A DNA stretch of 64,000 bases, taken from contig NZ_JAINZZ010000007.1 of assembly GCF_019890725.1 (NCBI RefSeq), forward strand, positions 1 to 64,000, given 5' to 3'. The position numbers and the translations under genes are program-made. This DNA is from Actinacidiphila acidipaludis (GTDB lineage: Bacteria > Actinomycetota > Actinomycetes > Streptomycetales > Streptomycetaceae). Positions within the stretch are counted from its first letter, which is position 1. Every line of letters starts with the position of its first letter. The notes below the pieces were generated by a model. The model was not told where the DNA came from. It did not search any database and saw nothing but the letters and a program-made list of their open reading frames with translations. Shown here piece by piece: positions 32,803 through 42,257 of the stretch.

Positions 32803-34356
32803 ATGTCTCAAACCGCCGCACACCGGCTTCAGGGCGCCGGCGCCAACAACCGCTGGAAAGCCCTGGTCTTCATCTCCCTCGCCCAGTTGATGGTCGTCCT
32901 CGACTCGACGATCGTGAACATCGCCCTGCCGAGCGCCCAGCACGCGCTGGGCATCTCCGACGCCAACAAGCAGTGGGTCATCACCGCCTACGCACTGGCC
33001 TTCGGCGGGCTCCTGCTCTTCGGCGGCCGGCTCGCCGACCTGTGGGGGCGCAAGCGCACCTTCGTGGTCGGCCTGACCGGCTTCGCCCTCGCGTCCGCCG
33101 TCGGCGGCGCCGCGGCCAACGAGGCGATGCTGCTCAGCTCGCGTGCCGCGCAGGGCCTGTTCGGCGCGCTGCTCGCGCCCTCCGCGCTCTCGCTGCTCGC
33201 GGTGACCTTCACCGACGCCAAGGAACGCGCCAAGGCGTTCGGCATCTTCGGCGCGATCGCGGGCGGCGGCGGCGCCGTCGGCCTGCTGCTCGGCGGCGTG
33301 CTCACCGAGTACCTCAACTGGCGCTGGACCTTCTTCGTCAACGTGCCCTTCGCGGTGATCGCCGCCCTCGGCGCGTACTTCGTGATCCGTGAGCCCGAGG
33401 GCACCCGGAACCGGTCCTCGCTCGACATCCCCGGTGTCGTGCTGGCCACCCTGGGCCTGGTCTCGCTGGTCTACGGCTTCACCCGCGCCGAGACGGCCGG
33501 CTGGTCCGCGACCTCGACCATCGGCCTGTTCGTCGCGGCCGGCGTCCTGCTGGTCTCCTTCGCCCTGGTCGAGTCCCGGGTCAAGGCGCCGCTGCTGCCG
33601 CTGCGCGTGGTCAGCGAGCGCAACCGCGGCGGCACGTACCTGTCGCTCGGCCTGGCCATCATCGGCCTGTTCGGCGTGTTCCTGTTCCTGACCTACTACC
33701 TGCAGGTCGTCCAGGGATACTCGGCGATCAAGACCGGCTTCGCCTTCCTGCCGATGGTGGTGGCCTTCGTGGTCGGCTCCACGCAGATCGGCGCCCGGCT
33801 GGTCACCCGCCTTCCGGCACGCGCGCTGATGGCGCCCGGCTTCGCGCTCGCCGCGGTGGCCATGCTGCTGCTGACGCGCCTCCAGGTCGGCTCGTCCTAC
33901 CCGGGCGTGATCCTGCCGGGTCTGGTGCTGCTGGGCCTGGGCATGGGCTCGGCCTTCATGCCGGCCATGTCCCTGGCCACGCAGGGCGTCCAGCCGCGTG
34001 ACGCGGGTGTCGCCTCCGCGATGGTGAACACCTCGCAGCAGGTCGGCGGGGCCATCGGCACTGCGCTGCTCAACACGGTCGCCGCCTCGGCGACGACCAC
34101 GTACCTGGCCGCCCACGCTACGCACGCGGCGGGCTCGGCGGGCGCCCAGCGGCTGCTGCAGTCGCAGTCCCTGGTGCACGGATACACCCACGCGATCTGG
34201 TGGGCCGTCGCCATCGAGGCCGTGGCCTCGCTCATCGCGCTGACCTTCGTCAACGCCCCCCGCCCCAGCACCACGATCGTGGCGTCCAGCAGCGGGACCG
34301 GCACCGGCGCCAAGGACGCGCAGGACGAGGTGCAGCTCCCGGCGGCGATGCACTGA
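32803..34356 (+). CDS. MFS drug-efflux transporter, DHA2 (14-TMS) type
   Basis: 517 residues with about 14 membrane helices. The DHA2 signatures are LMVVLDSTIVNIALPS in helix 1, GGRLADLWGRKRTF after helix 2 and the helix-5 motif GGGGAVGLLLGGVL with NWRWTFFVNVPFA. It is probably a proton-driven exporter of hydrophobic toxins or antibiotics. ATG at 32803 has AGGTGG 8 nt upstream; a GTG at 32791 is in frame but lies before that site. The TetR gene immediately upstream is the likely repressor. Confidence 0.93.
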   Translation: MSQTAAHRLQGAGANNRWKALVFISLAQLMVVLDSTIVNIALPSAQHALGISDANKQWVITAYALAFGGLLLFGGRLADLWGRKRTFVVGLTGFALASAVGGAAANEAMLLSSRAAQGLFGALLAPSALSLLAVTFTDAKERAKAFGIFGAIAGGGGAVGLLLGGVLTEYLNWRWTFFVNVPFAVIAALGAYFVIREPEGTRNRSSLDIPGVVLATLGLVSLVYGFTRAETAGWSATSTIGLFVAAGVLLVSFALVESRVKAPLLPLRVVSERNRGGTYLSLGLAIIGLFGVFLFLTYYLQVVQGYSAIKTGFAFLPMVVAFVVGSTQIGARLVTRLPARALMAPGFALAAVAMLLLTRLQVGSSYPGVILPGLVLLGLGMGSAFMPAMSLATQGVQPRDAGVASAMVNTSQQVGGAIGTALLNTVAASATTTYLAAHATHAAGSAGAQRLLQSQSLVHGYTHAIWWAVAIEAVASLIALTFVNAPRPSTTIVASSSGTGTGAKDAQDEVQLPAAMH

Positions 34357-34523
34357 ACCGCCCGGCCCGGCCGTCTGCGGACGGCCGGGGCGACGACGAC
34401 GCGGGTGGGGCAGGAGCCGAGCGGCTCCCGCCCCACCCGCGTCCTCGTGCGGTGTGCGTGGCGGTCCGGCGGCGGTCCGGCGGGGACAGTCCCAGGAAAG
34501 GACCGGCCCGGGAGGAGGCCGGG

Positions 34524-35480
34524 TCAGGACGACGCGGTGACCGGCGCCGCCCCGGCGCCCCGCTGCTCGCGGGCGGCCTTCTCGGCCAGGACCACCGACA
34601 GCGGGCGGCCGTGCACCGAGCAGCCGATGACCGGGTCGTCGATGGCCCGCAGGCGCTCGATCCTCTCGCGGTCCTCCTCGCCGACCGGCGTGTAGGCGAT
34701 GATGCGGTGCTCGGCCATCCCGTCGATGGACAGCGAGTTCGACGACAGGTGGATCAGACCCACGGCGTCGTGCCGGAACAGCTTCACCCGGCTTCCCGGC
34801 GCCGCCACGTCCCCGCTCGCCCAGAGCTGGGCGAACCGCGGGCTCTCCTCGACCATCATCGCGATGAACCCCTCCCAGGCCGGCTCGCCGACGTGGCGTC
34901 CGTAGGAGTGCCGCAGCTGCGCCACCATCCACGGCAGCTCCACGCCGCTGTTGACGAAGGTCGAGCAGCACTCGGGGATGACGCACAGCTTGTAGAGGAC
35001 GTTGCGCTCCCGCCGCGCCACCAGGCTCGTCATCGGCCACATCACCCGGTAGGCGGCGTTGGACGCCTGCACGTCGTAGCGCGCGTTGTAGACGGCCGCC
35101 GGCAGCGGGTCCAGCGCGTCCAGGATCGCCAGGACCTCCTTGCCGACGACCTCCTCGTCGGAGACCGGCTCGCGTACGAAGGGGATGCCGGCCAGCCGGT
35201 ACAGGTGCTCGCGCTCGGTCGCGTCGAACTGCAGCACCCGGGCCACCGCGTCCAGCACCTGCACACTGGCGTTGATGGGACGGCCCTGTTCCAGCCACGT
35301 GTACCAGGTCACCCCGACCCCGGCGAGCTGGGCCACCTCCTCCCGGCGCAGGCCCGGGGTGCGGCGCCGCAGGCCGGGCGGCATGCCGACGTCCTCCGGC
35401 GAGATCCGGGCACGGCGGCTGCGCAGGAACCCGGCGAGCTCGGTCCGGCGGGCTGTCTGGGAATGCGGCATGTGTTCCAT
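34524..35480 (-). CDS. Helix-turn-helix regulator with MmyB-like ligand-binding domain
   Basis: 318 residues. The XRE-type helix-turn-helix includes TPGLRREEVAQLAGVGVTWY and TWLEQGR. The rest is an MmyB-like PAS domain (LPAAVYNARYDVQASNAAYR, RHDAVGLIHLSSNSLS), which in relatives binds fatty acids or similar ligands. It is divergent from the next MFS gene over a 93-bp gap, and regulators of this family often control a neighbouring oxidoreductase or transporter. ATG at 35480 is used; an in-frame ATG at 35471 is possible, and neither has a strong Shine-Dalgarno. An imperfect dyad (GTACC at 35518, GGTAC at 35546, flanked by GCTGGC/GCCAGC) lies in the gap. Confidence 0.9.
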   Translation of the reverse strand: MEHMPHSQTARRTELAGFLRSRRARISPEDVGMPPGLRRRTPGLRREEVAQLAGVGVTWYTWLEQGRPINASVQVLDAVARVLQFDATEREHLYRLAGIPFVREPVSDEEVVGKEVLAILDALDPLPAAVYNARYDVQASNAAYRVMWPMTSLVARRERNVLYKLCVIPECCSTFVNSGVELPWMVAQLRHSYGRHVGEPAWEGFIAMMVEESPRFAQLWASGDVAAPGSRVKLFRHDAVGLIHLSSNSLSIDGMAEHRIIAYTPVGEEDRERIERLRAIDDPVIGCSVHGRPLSVVLAEKAAREQRGAGAAPVTASS

Positions 35481-35573
35481 GGTCGCCGGGCGGGCGGTCC
35501 CGTGCCAGGTGCTGGCAGTACCAGGATCAGTGGGCTCTCGTTACCGGTACTCGGCCGCCAGCACGCTGGTCCC

Positions 35574-37058
35574 ATGACCGACACCGCAGTGACCGCAGCA
35601 CCGTCCACCCGGAGGGCGGCCGTCCCCGGCGGGCCCGCCGCCGGCCGGTCCGGGCCGCGGCCCGGACTGCTGCTCGCCATCATCCTCGCGGGGCAGTTCA
35701 TGGCCCTGCTCGACGTCTTCATCGTCAACGTCGCCGCTCCCACCATCCGCACCGATCTGCACGCCTCGGGCGCCGGGCTGCAACTGGTGATCGCCGGCTA
35801 CACCATCGCCTACGCCGTGCTGCTGATCACCGGGGCGCGGCTGGGCGACCTGCTCGGCCACCGGCGGCTGTTCCTCGCCGGGCTGGCCCTGTTCACCGTC
35901 TCCTCGCTGGCCTGCGGTCTCGCGCAGAACACCGGCGAGCTGATCGGCTTCCGGTTCGCGCAGGGCACCGGCTCGGCACTGATGATCCCGCAGGTGCTGA
36001 GCCTGCTCCAGATCACGTTCGTCGGCGAGGCGCGGACCCGCGCGATGAGCGTGTACTCCGCCGTGCTGGCCTCCGGCGCCGCGCTCGGCCAGTCGCTCGG
36101 CGGCGTGCTGGTCAGCGCGGACCTGTTCGGCACCGGCTGGCGGCCGGTGTTCCTGGTCAACGTCCCGATCGGCGTGCTGATGCTGGTGGTGGCGCCGCGC
36201 GTGCTGCCCCGCGACACCCGCAGCGCCCCGGAGCGGCGGCGCGGCCTCGACCTGCCGGGCCTGCTGGTGCTGGCCGCCGCGGTGACGTTGTTCACCGTGC
36301 CGCTGGTGCTCGGCCAGGAGGAGGGCTGGCCGGCCTGGGGCTGGGTGTGCCTGGCCCTGAGCGTGGTGCTCTTCGCGGTCTTCACCGTGCTGGAGACGCG
36401 GCTGGCCCGGCGCGGCGGCGCCCCGCTGGTGTCGGTGCGGGTGCTGCGCGCCCCGGGCATGACGCGGCTCATCGCCGTCGTCGTGCTGACGATGGCGGTC
36501 AACGCGGGCTTCCTGTTCGCGGTGGCCCTGCACCTGCAGTCCGGCCTCGGCTTCAGCGCGCTGCGCACCGGCCTGACCTTCGCCACCTGCGCGGTGACCT
36601 TCGGCGGCATCGGCCTCACCTGGCGCCGCCTGCCCGTCGGCTGGCGGCGGTGGATGGGCGCGGCCGGCATGGCCGTCGCGGCGGTCTGCCTGGCCGTGCT
36701 GGGACTGGCCCTGCGCGGCGGCGGCGACGGCGGCCCCTGGCTGTACGTGGCGCTGCTGGGCCTGGGGCTCGGCCTGGGGCTGAGCTTCAGCCCCAGCTTC
36801 ACCCTGGCGCTGGCCACCGTGGCGCCGCAGGACGCGGCCGACGCCAGCGGTCTGCTGGCCACCATGACGCAGCTCGGCCAGCTGATCGGCGTCGCGACCC
36901 TGGGCACCCTGTTCCTGAACCGGCTGCAGGGGCCCGGCGTGCACGCCTCGGCCCACGCCTTCGCGGTCACCTCGGTGGCGCTGGTGGCGGTGTGCGCGGC
37001 CGGTGTGCTGGTCGCGGCGCTCCGGCGGCGTCCGGGTCAGGCGCCGAGCGCCGGATAG
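35574..37058 (+). CDS. MFS transporter, DHA2-like
   Basis: 494 residues with about 13-14 membrane helices. FMALLDVFIVNVAAPTI, GARLGDLLGHRRLF and the helix-5 motif GAALGQSLGGVLVS with WRPVFLVNVPIG place it in the DHA2 group. It probably exports a toxic compound. Control by the divergent MmyB-like regulator is likely. The last 22 bp overlap the convergent Old Yellow Enzyme gene. Confidence 0.92.
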   Translation: MTDTAVTAAPSTRRAAVPGGPAAGRSGPRPGLLLAIILAGQFMALLDVFIVNVAAPTIRTDLHASGAGLQLVIAGYTIAYAVLLITGARLGDLLGHRRLFLAGLALFTVSSLACGLAQNTGELIGFRFAQGTGSALMIPQVLSLLQITFVGEARTRAMSVYSAVLASGAALGQSLGGVLVSADLFGTGWRPVFLVNVPIGVLMLVVAPRVLPRDTRSAPERRRGLDLPGLLVLAAAVTLFTVPLVLGQEEGWPAWGWVCLALSVVLFAVFTVLETRLARRGGAPLVSVRVLRAPGMTRLIAVVVLTMAVNAGFLFAVALHLQSGLGFSALRTGLTFATCAVTFGGIGLTWRRLPVGWRRWMGAAGMAVAAVCLAVLGLALRGGGDGGPWLYVALLGLGLGLGLSFSPSFTLALATVAPQDAADASGLLATMTQLGQLIGVATLGTLFLNRLQGPGVHASAHAFAVTSVALVAVCAAGVLVAALRRRPGQAPSAG

Positions 37059-38107
37059 TCGGTGTAGCCGCGCTCGCCGCCGCCGTAGTAGGTGGCGCGG
37101 TCGGGGGTGTTGAACGGCCCCCCGGCCCGCAGCCGGCGCGGCAGGTCGGGGTTGGCCAGGAACAGCGTGCCGTAGGACACCAGGTCGGCGGTGCCGTCCT
37201 CGACGAGTGCCAGCTCCTGCGGGCCCGAAGGGCGGCCCACTGTGCGGGCGTTGAGGATCAGCACCCCGCCGAACCGCTTGCGCAGCTCCAGGGTCAGGTT
37301 CCGCTCCCCGGTCTCCATGATGTGCAGGTAGGCGGGACCGACCGGCTCCAGCGCGCGCAGCAGCGCCAGATACGTGGGCGCGGGGTCCGGCTCGTCGATG
37401 TCGCCCAGGGTGTTGCCGGGGGACAGCCGCAGACCCGTGCGATGGGCGCCGACGGCGGCGGCCACGGCCGTCACCACCTCGGCGGCGAAGCGGGCCCGGG
37501 ACTCGGGGTCCCCGCCCCAGGCGTCGGTGCGGGTGTTGGCGTTGGGGGCGAGGAACTGGTGGAGGAGATAGCCGTTGGCGCCGTGCACCTCCACCCCGTC
37601 GAAGCCGGCCGCGATCGCGTTGCGGGCGGCGCTGACGTGGTCGGCGACGGTCTGCCGGATGCCGTCCTCGTCGAGCGGTTCGGGCACCACGAACTGCCGC
37701 GGCCCGTCCGCGGTGTACACCTGCCCGCGGGCGGCCACGGCGGAGGGACCGACCGGGGTGAGGCCGCCGGGCAGCAGCGAGGGGTGGCCGATCCGGCCGG
37801 TGTGCATGAGCTGGGCGAAGATCCGGCCGCCCGCGGCGTGCACCGCCTCGGTGACCGCCCGCCAGGCGGCGACCTGGCCGTCGCTGTGCAGGCCAGGGGT
37901 GTCGGGGTAGCCCTGCCCGACGGCCGAGGGCTGGATCCCCTCGGTGACGATCAGCCCGGCCGAGGCCCGCTGGGCGTAGTACACGGCGGTGGCCGCGGTC
38001 GGGCTGAGGCCGGGGCCGTGCGCGCGGCTGCGGGTCATCGGCGCCATGGCTATCCGGTTGGCCAGACGCAGGCCGCCCAGGTCGATCGGGTCGAACGCGG
38101 TGGTCAC
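37037..38107 (-). CDS. Old Yellow Enzyme family alkene reductase
   Basis: 356 residues, FMN-dependent TIM barrel. IAMAPMTRSRA is the FMN-phosphate region. GVEVHGANGYLLHQFLAP carries the substrate-binding His/Asn pair (H-x2-N), followed by NTRTDAWGG. IFAQLMHTGRIGHPS and VSYGTLFLANPDL are family-typical. It reduces activated C=C bonds of enals, enones or nitro compounds with NAD(P)H. GTG at 38107 has GGAG 8 nt upstream; an in-frame extension to 38218 has no such signal. With the efflux pump and regulator next to it, a xenobiotic or electrophile response is plausible. Confidence 0.93.
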   Translation of the reverse strand: MTTAFDPIDLGGLRLANRIAMAPMTRSRAHGPGLSPTAATAVYYAQRASAGLIVTEGIQPSAVGQGYPDTPGLHSDGQVAAWRAVTEAVHAAGGRIFAQLMHTGRIGHPSLLPGGLTPVGPSAVAARGQVYTADGPRQFVVPEPLDEDGIRQTVADHVSAARNAIAAGFDGVEVHGANGYLLHQFLAPNANTRTDAWGGDPESRARFAAEVVTAVAAAVGAHRTGLRLSPGNTLGDIDEPDPAPTYLALLRALEPVGPAYLHIMETGERNLTLELRKRFGGVLILNARTVGRPSGPQELALVEDGTADLVSYGTLFLANPDLPRRLRAGGPFNTPDRATYYGGGERGYTDYPALGA

Positions 38108-38225
38108 GGCGGTCTCCAGGCTCGTCCGGCGGCCGGCCGGGCCGGCTCCGGTGCGGGTGTTCCTCGGGCCGTTCGCCACCGTAACCCGGCCGCGGCTCCG
38201 CAACGCCGCCCGGATCATTGAGAGT

Positions 38226-39473
38226 TCATGAACTCCGCACCCGGCGGACCGGCCGGCCGCTGCCGCGGTCGTGTGCGGGGGTGCGCAGCGCGCGGGCGGC
38301 CACCACGCCCGTCAGCGCCAGGAAGGCCAGCCCGCCCAGCGGGTAGGCGGCCGCGACCAGCATCTCCCCGGCGTTCTCGTGCAGTTCCGGCCGGGTGGAG
38401 TCATGCGGGACGTACCAGACCACATAGCTGCAGAAGACCAGGACGGCCGCCAGCGCGGCGCACGCCCAGCGCCCGTCACGCCGGCGCAGCGTCTCGGAGA
38501 CGAGCAGCACGATCATCGGCACCGCCCAGACCCAGTGGTGCGTCCAGGACACCGGGCTGATCAGCAGTGCCGTCACCCCGACGGCCACCGCCGCCCAGGC
38601 CGCCGAGAGCGGCAGCCGGTCCGCGGCGCGCGCCGCCGCCACGGCCACGGCCAGGCCGAGCACCCCGGCGGCCAGTGCGGCCAGCACCCAGGCCGGGCCG
38701 GGGGTGCCCGTGTGCTCCAGCCGCGCGACGACCCCGCGCACCGACTGGTTCGCCGCGTTCTCCGCGCGGCCCGGCCGGTCCGGGGTGAAGACCACCCGGG
38801 TCCAGAAGGCGCGGGAGTCGTGCGGCAGCGCGGCCACCCCGACCAGTACCGTCGCCACGAAGGTGGCCGCGGCCGTCAGGGCGCGCCGCAGGTACCGGGC
38901 GCGGTCGGTGGCGACCAGCACGGTCGCCAGGGCGAGGAAGACCACGAAGAGCGCCGGGGTCAGCTTGATCCCCGCGGCGATCCCGATGCCGACGCCCGCC
39001 CACCGGCTCTCCGCGCGGCGGGTCACGTCCCACAGCACCAGGACCGCGACCAGCAGGTTCACCTGTCCGTACCGCAGGGTCGCCCAGACCGGTTCGGACC
39101 ACACGGCCAGGCCCGCGATCAGTATCACCGCGGGCACCCGGACCGGCCGGGCGACCAGTCGCAGCGACAGCGCCGCCAGCACGACCGTGAGCAGCAGATT
39201 GAGCGCGGTGACCGCCGTACGCATGGTGCCGACGGCCACCCACGTCAACGGGACGAAGAGCAGCCCGGCGAACGGCGGATAGGTCATCGGCAGCCGGGCG
39301 TCCCCGAACCGCATCGCGTACAGGTCGCCTCCCGTGCGCACGGTCCAGCCGGCCGCGCGGTAGACCATCACGTCGACCATCGACACGTGGACCGCCCGCT
39401 GTGCGACCCAGACGCCGGCGAAGGACACGGCGCACCCCAGTACGGCCCAGGCGGCCAGCCGCCGATCGCCCAC
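38226..39473 (-). CDS. GT87-like membrane glycosyltransferase
   Basis: 415 residues with about 10-11 membrane helices. VDVMVYRAAGWTVRTGGDLY in the first loop holds the acidic residue expected of polyprenyl-dependent GT-C mannosyltransferases. MTYPPFAGLLFVPL, LRYGQVNLLVAVLVLWDV and IAAGIKLTPALFVVFLAL match the GT87 (PimE/alpha-1,2-mannosyltransferase) pattern. GTG at 39473 has GGAGGA 9 nt upstream, which decides the start over upstream alternatives. It would transfer a mannose or related sugar on the outer face of the membrane. Confidence 0.88.
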   Translation of the reverse strand: MGDRRLAAWAVLGCAVSFAGVWVAQRAVHVSMVDVMVYRAAGWTVRTGGDLYAMRFGDARLPMTYPPFAGLLFVPLTWVAVGTMRTAVTALNLLLTVVLAALSLRLVARPVRVPAVILIAGLAVWSEPVWATLRYGQVNLLVAVLVLWDVTRRAESRWAGVGIGIAAGIKLTPALFVVFLALATVLVATDRARYLRRALTAAATFVATVLVGVAALPHDSRAFWTRVVFTPDRPGRAENAANQSVRGVVARLEHTGTPGPAWVLAALAAGVLGLAVAVAAARAADRLPLSAAWAAVAVGVTALLISPVSWTHHWVWAVPMIVLLVSETLRRRDGRWACAALAAVLVFCSYVVWYVPHDSTRPELHENAGEMLVAAAYPLGGLAFLALTGVVAARALRTPAHDRGSGRPVRRVRSS

Positions 39474-39535
39474 GCGTGCGACTCCTCCCGACGCGGAACC
39501 CCGAGGTCGGAGCCCCTGGCACCCGGGAAATCGAT

Positions 39536-39564
39536 TTGGCGGAGCAGGCCCGGGGCCGTGTAAT
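39536..39564 (+). promoter_or_regulatory. Candidate promoter of the second tRNA-Ala gene
   Basis: TTGGCG (39536-39541) and TGTAAT (39559-39564) are 17 bp apart, with the tRNA 5' end 37 nt downstream. Confidence 0.5.
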
Positions 39565-39601
39565 GTATCCCGAGTCGCCGGGCCTTCCGCCCGGTACACG
39601 C

Positions 39602-39674
<73 letters not shown>

Positions 39675-39707
39675 CTCCCGACGGCCGCAGGGCCGTCCGT
39701 CCGCCAG

Positions 39708-39734
39708 GCGCCGCGCATCCCCGATGCGCGGCGC
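39708..39734 (+). terminator. Terminator after tRNA-Ala copy 2
   Basis: GCGCCGCGCATC and GATGCGCGGCGC form a 12-bp perfect stem around a CCC loop, followed by TTTCGC. The 430 bp from here to the S53 peptidase start hold no gene I can support. They contain a TTGACC at 40014 without a clear -10 and a short GGCCGT/ACGGCC stem at 40085-40103. Confidence 0.85.
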
Positions 39735-40164
39735 TTTCGCGTGCGGAGGTGCGGACCGGTGCAAGGTCCGGCCGTGATCACGCGTCGCCCACCACTGTCA
39801 CTCCTGTGACGGGTGCGCTTCACACGCGTGGCCCGCGCCGCCACCCGCTCGCCGCGGCCGCCGGCACCCGCCCGGCGGAAAGCGCTGGTCCGGGCGACGG
39901 ACCGTCATGGGCCGTTCGCGCGAAGGTGCTTGGGAGCCGGGCGCGGCCCCCTGTCCGGGGCGGTGGCCCGCTGCTAGCCTGCGGCCCGCTGTGCAACAGG
40001 ATCTGACGGTTCCTTGACCTGCTCTTGGGGAAACCTTGTCCCTGGCATGAACGGATCAGCGAAAGAGTATCGCTCTGCGGTGCCGGCCGTACGCATAACG
40101 GCCATCGCTGCGACACATGAGCGACTCACCGCACCAAGCGACAACTCGCTTCTATGGGGGTTCC

Positions 40165-42105
40165 ATGAGATTTGAGCGCAGAAGGACGCGCGCCGGACTG
40201 GCGGCCGCCGCGGCGCTGCCCCTGGTCGTCAGCGCACTCGCGCTCGGCGCCCAGTCCGCCACGGCCGACCAGCCCGGTGGACGGCAGCTTCTGAGCGGCA
40301 CCAAGCCGGCCTGGGCGACCGCCCACGCCGACAAGGGCGCCACCGCGGACTCCAGCCGGCTGACCCTGCGGGTCTACCTGGCGGGCCGGGACGCGAAGGG
40401 CCTGGCCGCGTACGCGCAGGCCGTGTCCGACCCGAAGTCCTCGCTCTACGCGCACTACCTGACGGCCGGTCAGACCCAGGCCCGCTTCGGCGCCACCAAG
40501 GCGCAGATCGCGGCCGTCACCGCGTGGCTGAAGTCCTCCGGGCTCAAGGTCACCGCCAGCAACCAGCACTACGTCACCGTCACCGGTGATGTGGCCGCCG
40601 CCGAGAAGGCGTTCGGCACCCAGCTGCACAACTACACCAGCGACGGCAAGACCTACCACGCCCCGACGACGACGGCCTCCGCGCCGGCGTCGCTGAACGG
40701 CGCGGTGCTCACCGTCACCGGTCTGGACAACGCGCCGAAGAAGGCGACCCACGACGACACGCTGCCGCCCCCCGGAGCCGCGTTCGTCAACGCCGGCCCC
40801 TTCTCGTCGTACTACGGCTCGAACACCAACCGCAGCCTGCCGTCGGCGTTCGGCATCCAGGCGCCGTACGCGATCAAGGGCTACACCGGCGAGCAGCTGC
40901 GCGCCGCATACGGTGCGGGCAAGTACACCGGCAAGGGCGTGACGGTGGCCATCACCGACGCCTACGCCTCGCCGACCATCGCGGGCGACGCGGCCACCTA
41001 CGCCGGCCGCAACGGCGACAAGAACTACAAGAAGGGCCAGCTCACCCAGGTCCTGCCCGGCGACTACAACTCCACCGAGGACTGCGACGCCTCCGGCTGG
41101 TACGGCGAGGAGACCCTCGACGTCGAGGCCGTGCACGCGGTCGCCCCGGACGCGAACATCGTGTACGTGGCCGGCGCCTCCTGCAACGACGACGACCTGC
41201 TCGACGCGCTCAACAAGGTCGTCGACCACCACCTCGCCGACATCGTCTCCAACTCGTGGGGCGACATCGAGGAGCACGAGACCCCGGACATCGCGGCCGC
41301 CTACGACCAGGTCTTCCTGAGCGGCGCCGTGCAGGGCATCGGCTTCTACTTCTCCTCCGGCGACAACGGCGACAACGTCGCCTCGTCCGGGAAGAAGCAG
41401 GTCGACACCCCCGGGAACTCGCCGTGGGCCACCTCCGTCGGCGGCACGTCGCTGGCGGTCGGCAAGCACGACAGCTACCAGTTCGAGACCGGCTGGGGCA
41501 CCGAGAAGGGCGTGCTGTCCGCGGACGGCAAGTCCTGGAACACCCCGGCGTACACCTCGGGCGCGGGCGGCGGCACCAGCAGCCTGTACGGGCAGCCGTT
41601 CTACCAGCGCGGCGTCGTTCCCAACGCGCTCTCGCAGGCCAATGGCGGCAGCGCCAAGATGCGGGTCGAGCCGGACATCGCGGCCGTCGCCGACCCGAAC
41701 ACCGGCTTCCTGGTCGGCCAGACCCAGACGTTCCTCGACGGCTCGGTGAAGTACGGCGAGTACCGCATCGGCGGCACCTCGCTGGCCGCACCGGTCATCG
41801 CCGGCGTCCAGGCCCTGACCACCCAGGCCCGCCACGGGATCCCGATCGGCTTCGCGAACCCGCTGATCTACTCCCTGTACGGCACGTCCGCCTACCACGA
41901 CGTGACCGACCACCCGTTCGGCCCGCAGACGCTGTCCGAGGTCCGGGTGGACTTCGCCAACGGTGAGAACGCCTCCGACGGCACGATCACCTCGCTGCGC
42001 GTGCTCGGCCGTGACGCGTCGCTGGCCGCCACCCGCGGCTACGACGACGTCACCGGCGTCGGCACGCCGACGAGCCACTACGTGGACGTCTTCGGCCGCC
42101 ACTGA
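40165..42105 (+). CDS. Secreted S53 family serine-carboxyl peptidase (sedolisin/kumamolisin-like)
   Basis: 646 residues. A signal peptide (RRRTRAG then a hydrophobic run ending SATA) precedes an activation propeptide (about 50-185: LRVYLAGRDAKGLAAYAQAV, LTAGQTQARFG). The catalytic domain starts near 210. Glu and Asp of the triad lie in YGEETLDVEAVHA (about 314-322), and the nucleophile in GGTSLAAPV (about 540). DDVTGVGTP near the C-terminus is the calcium site. It is an acid-active endopeptidase that would act outside the cell. ATG at 40165 follows GGGGG closely and gives a normal signal peptide; an in-frame ATG at 40117 does not. Confidence 0.93.
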   Translation: MRFERRRTRAGLAAAAALPLVVSALALGAQSATADQPGGRQLLSGTKPAWATAHADKGATADSSRLTLRVYLAGRDAKGLAAYAQAVSDPKSSLYAHYLTAGQTQARFGATKAQIAAVTAWLKSSGLKVTASNQHYVTVTGDVAAAEKAFGTQLHNYTSDGKTYHAPTTTASAPASLNGAVLTVTGLDNAPKKATHDDTLPPPGAAFVNAGPFSSYYGSNTNRSLPSAFGIQAPYAIKGYTGEQLRAAYGAGKYTGKGVTVAITDAYASPTIAGDAATYAGRNGDKNYKKGQLTQVLPGDYNSTEDCDASGWYGEETLDVEAVHAVAPDANIVYVAGASCNDDDLLDALNKVVDHHLADIVSNSWGDIEEHETPDIAAAYDQVFLSGAVQGIGFYFSSGDNGDNVASSGKKQVDTPGNSPWATSVGGTSLAVGKHDSYQFETGWGTEKGVLSADGKSWNTPAYTSGAGGGTSSLYGQPFYQRGVVPNALSQANGGSAKMRVEPDIAAVADPNTGFLVGQTQTFLDGSVKYGEYRIGGTSLAAPVIAGVQALTTQARHGIPIGFANPLIYSLYGTSAYHDVTDHPFGPQTLSEVRVDFANGENASDGTITSLRVLGRDASLAATRGYDDVTGVGTPTSHYVDVFGRH

Positions 42106-42134
42106 CACGGCAGCCTGGGCACCCGAGTGACAAC

Positions 42135-42170
42135 GGGGCCCGCACCGGGGGCAACCTCGGTGCGGGCCCC
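42135..42170 (+). terminator. Terminator after the S53 peptidase gene
   Basis: A 13-bp perfect stem GGGGCCCGCACCG / CGGTGCGGGCCCC, 30 bp after the stop codon. It ends the peptidase transcript just upstream of the leuS leader promoter. Confidence 0.85.
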
Positions 42171-42183
42171 GCGCCCGCTGCGG

Positions 42184-42189
42184 TAACCT
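42184..42189 (+). promoter_or_regulatory. -10 element of the leuS leader transcript
   Basis: TAACCT ends 6 nt before the ATG of the leader peptide at 42196, so the leader peptide is probably translated from a leaderless 5' end. Confidence 0.6.
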
Positions 42190-42195
42190 GAGGCC

Positions 42196-42234
42196 ATGCG
42201 AGCTGTGAGCCTCCTGCTTAGCGAGCCGCGCTGA
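42196..42234 (+). CDS. Leucine leader peptide of the leuS attenuator
   Basis: A 12-codon frame, MRAVSLLLSEPR, with three consecutive leucine codons (CTC CTG CTT) followed by TGA. It lies 24 bp before a T-tailed terminator and 125 bp before leuS. Leucine shortage would stall the ribosome at the three codons, as in classic amino-acid attenuation. The CTT codon is rare in this genome, which would increase stalling. The start is leaderless. Confidence 0.75.
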   Translation: MRAVSLLLSEPR

Positions 42235-42257
42235 CCACGAACCACGTCAGTGCGGCA

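Noticed and set aside
31969-35298. A 1100-codon minus-strand open frame across the TetR and MFS genes.
   Set aside because: Its composition is repetitive Arg/Gly/Ala, and it contradicts the well-supported genes on the plus strand and the regulator at 34524-35480.
39820-40116. A 98-codon minus-strand frame in the gap after the second tRNA.
   Set aside because: No Shine-Dalgarno, a Pro/Arg/Ser-biased translation and no recognisable domain.
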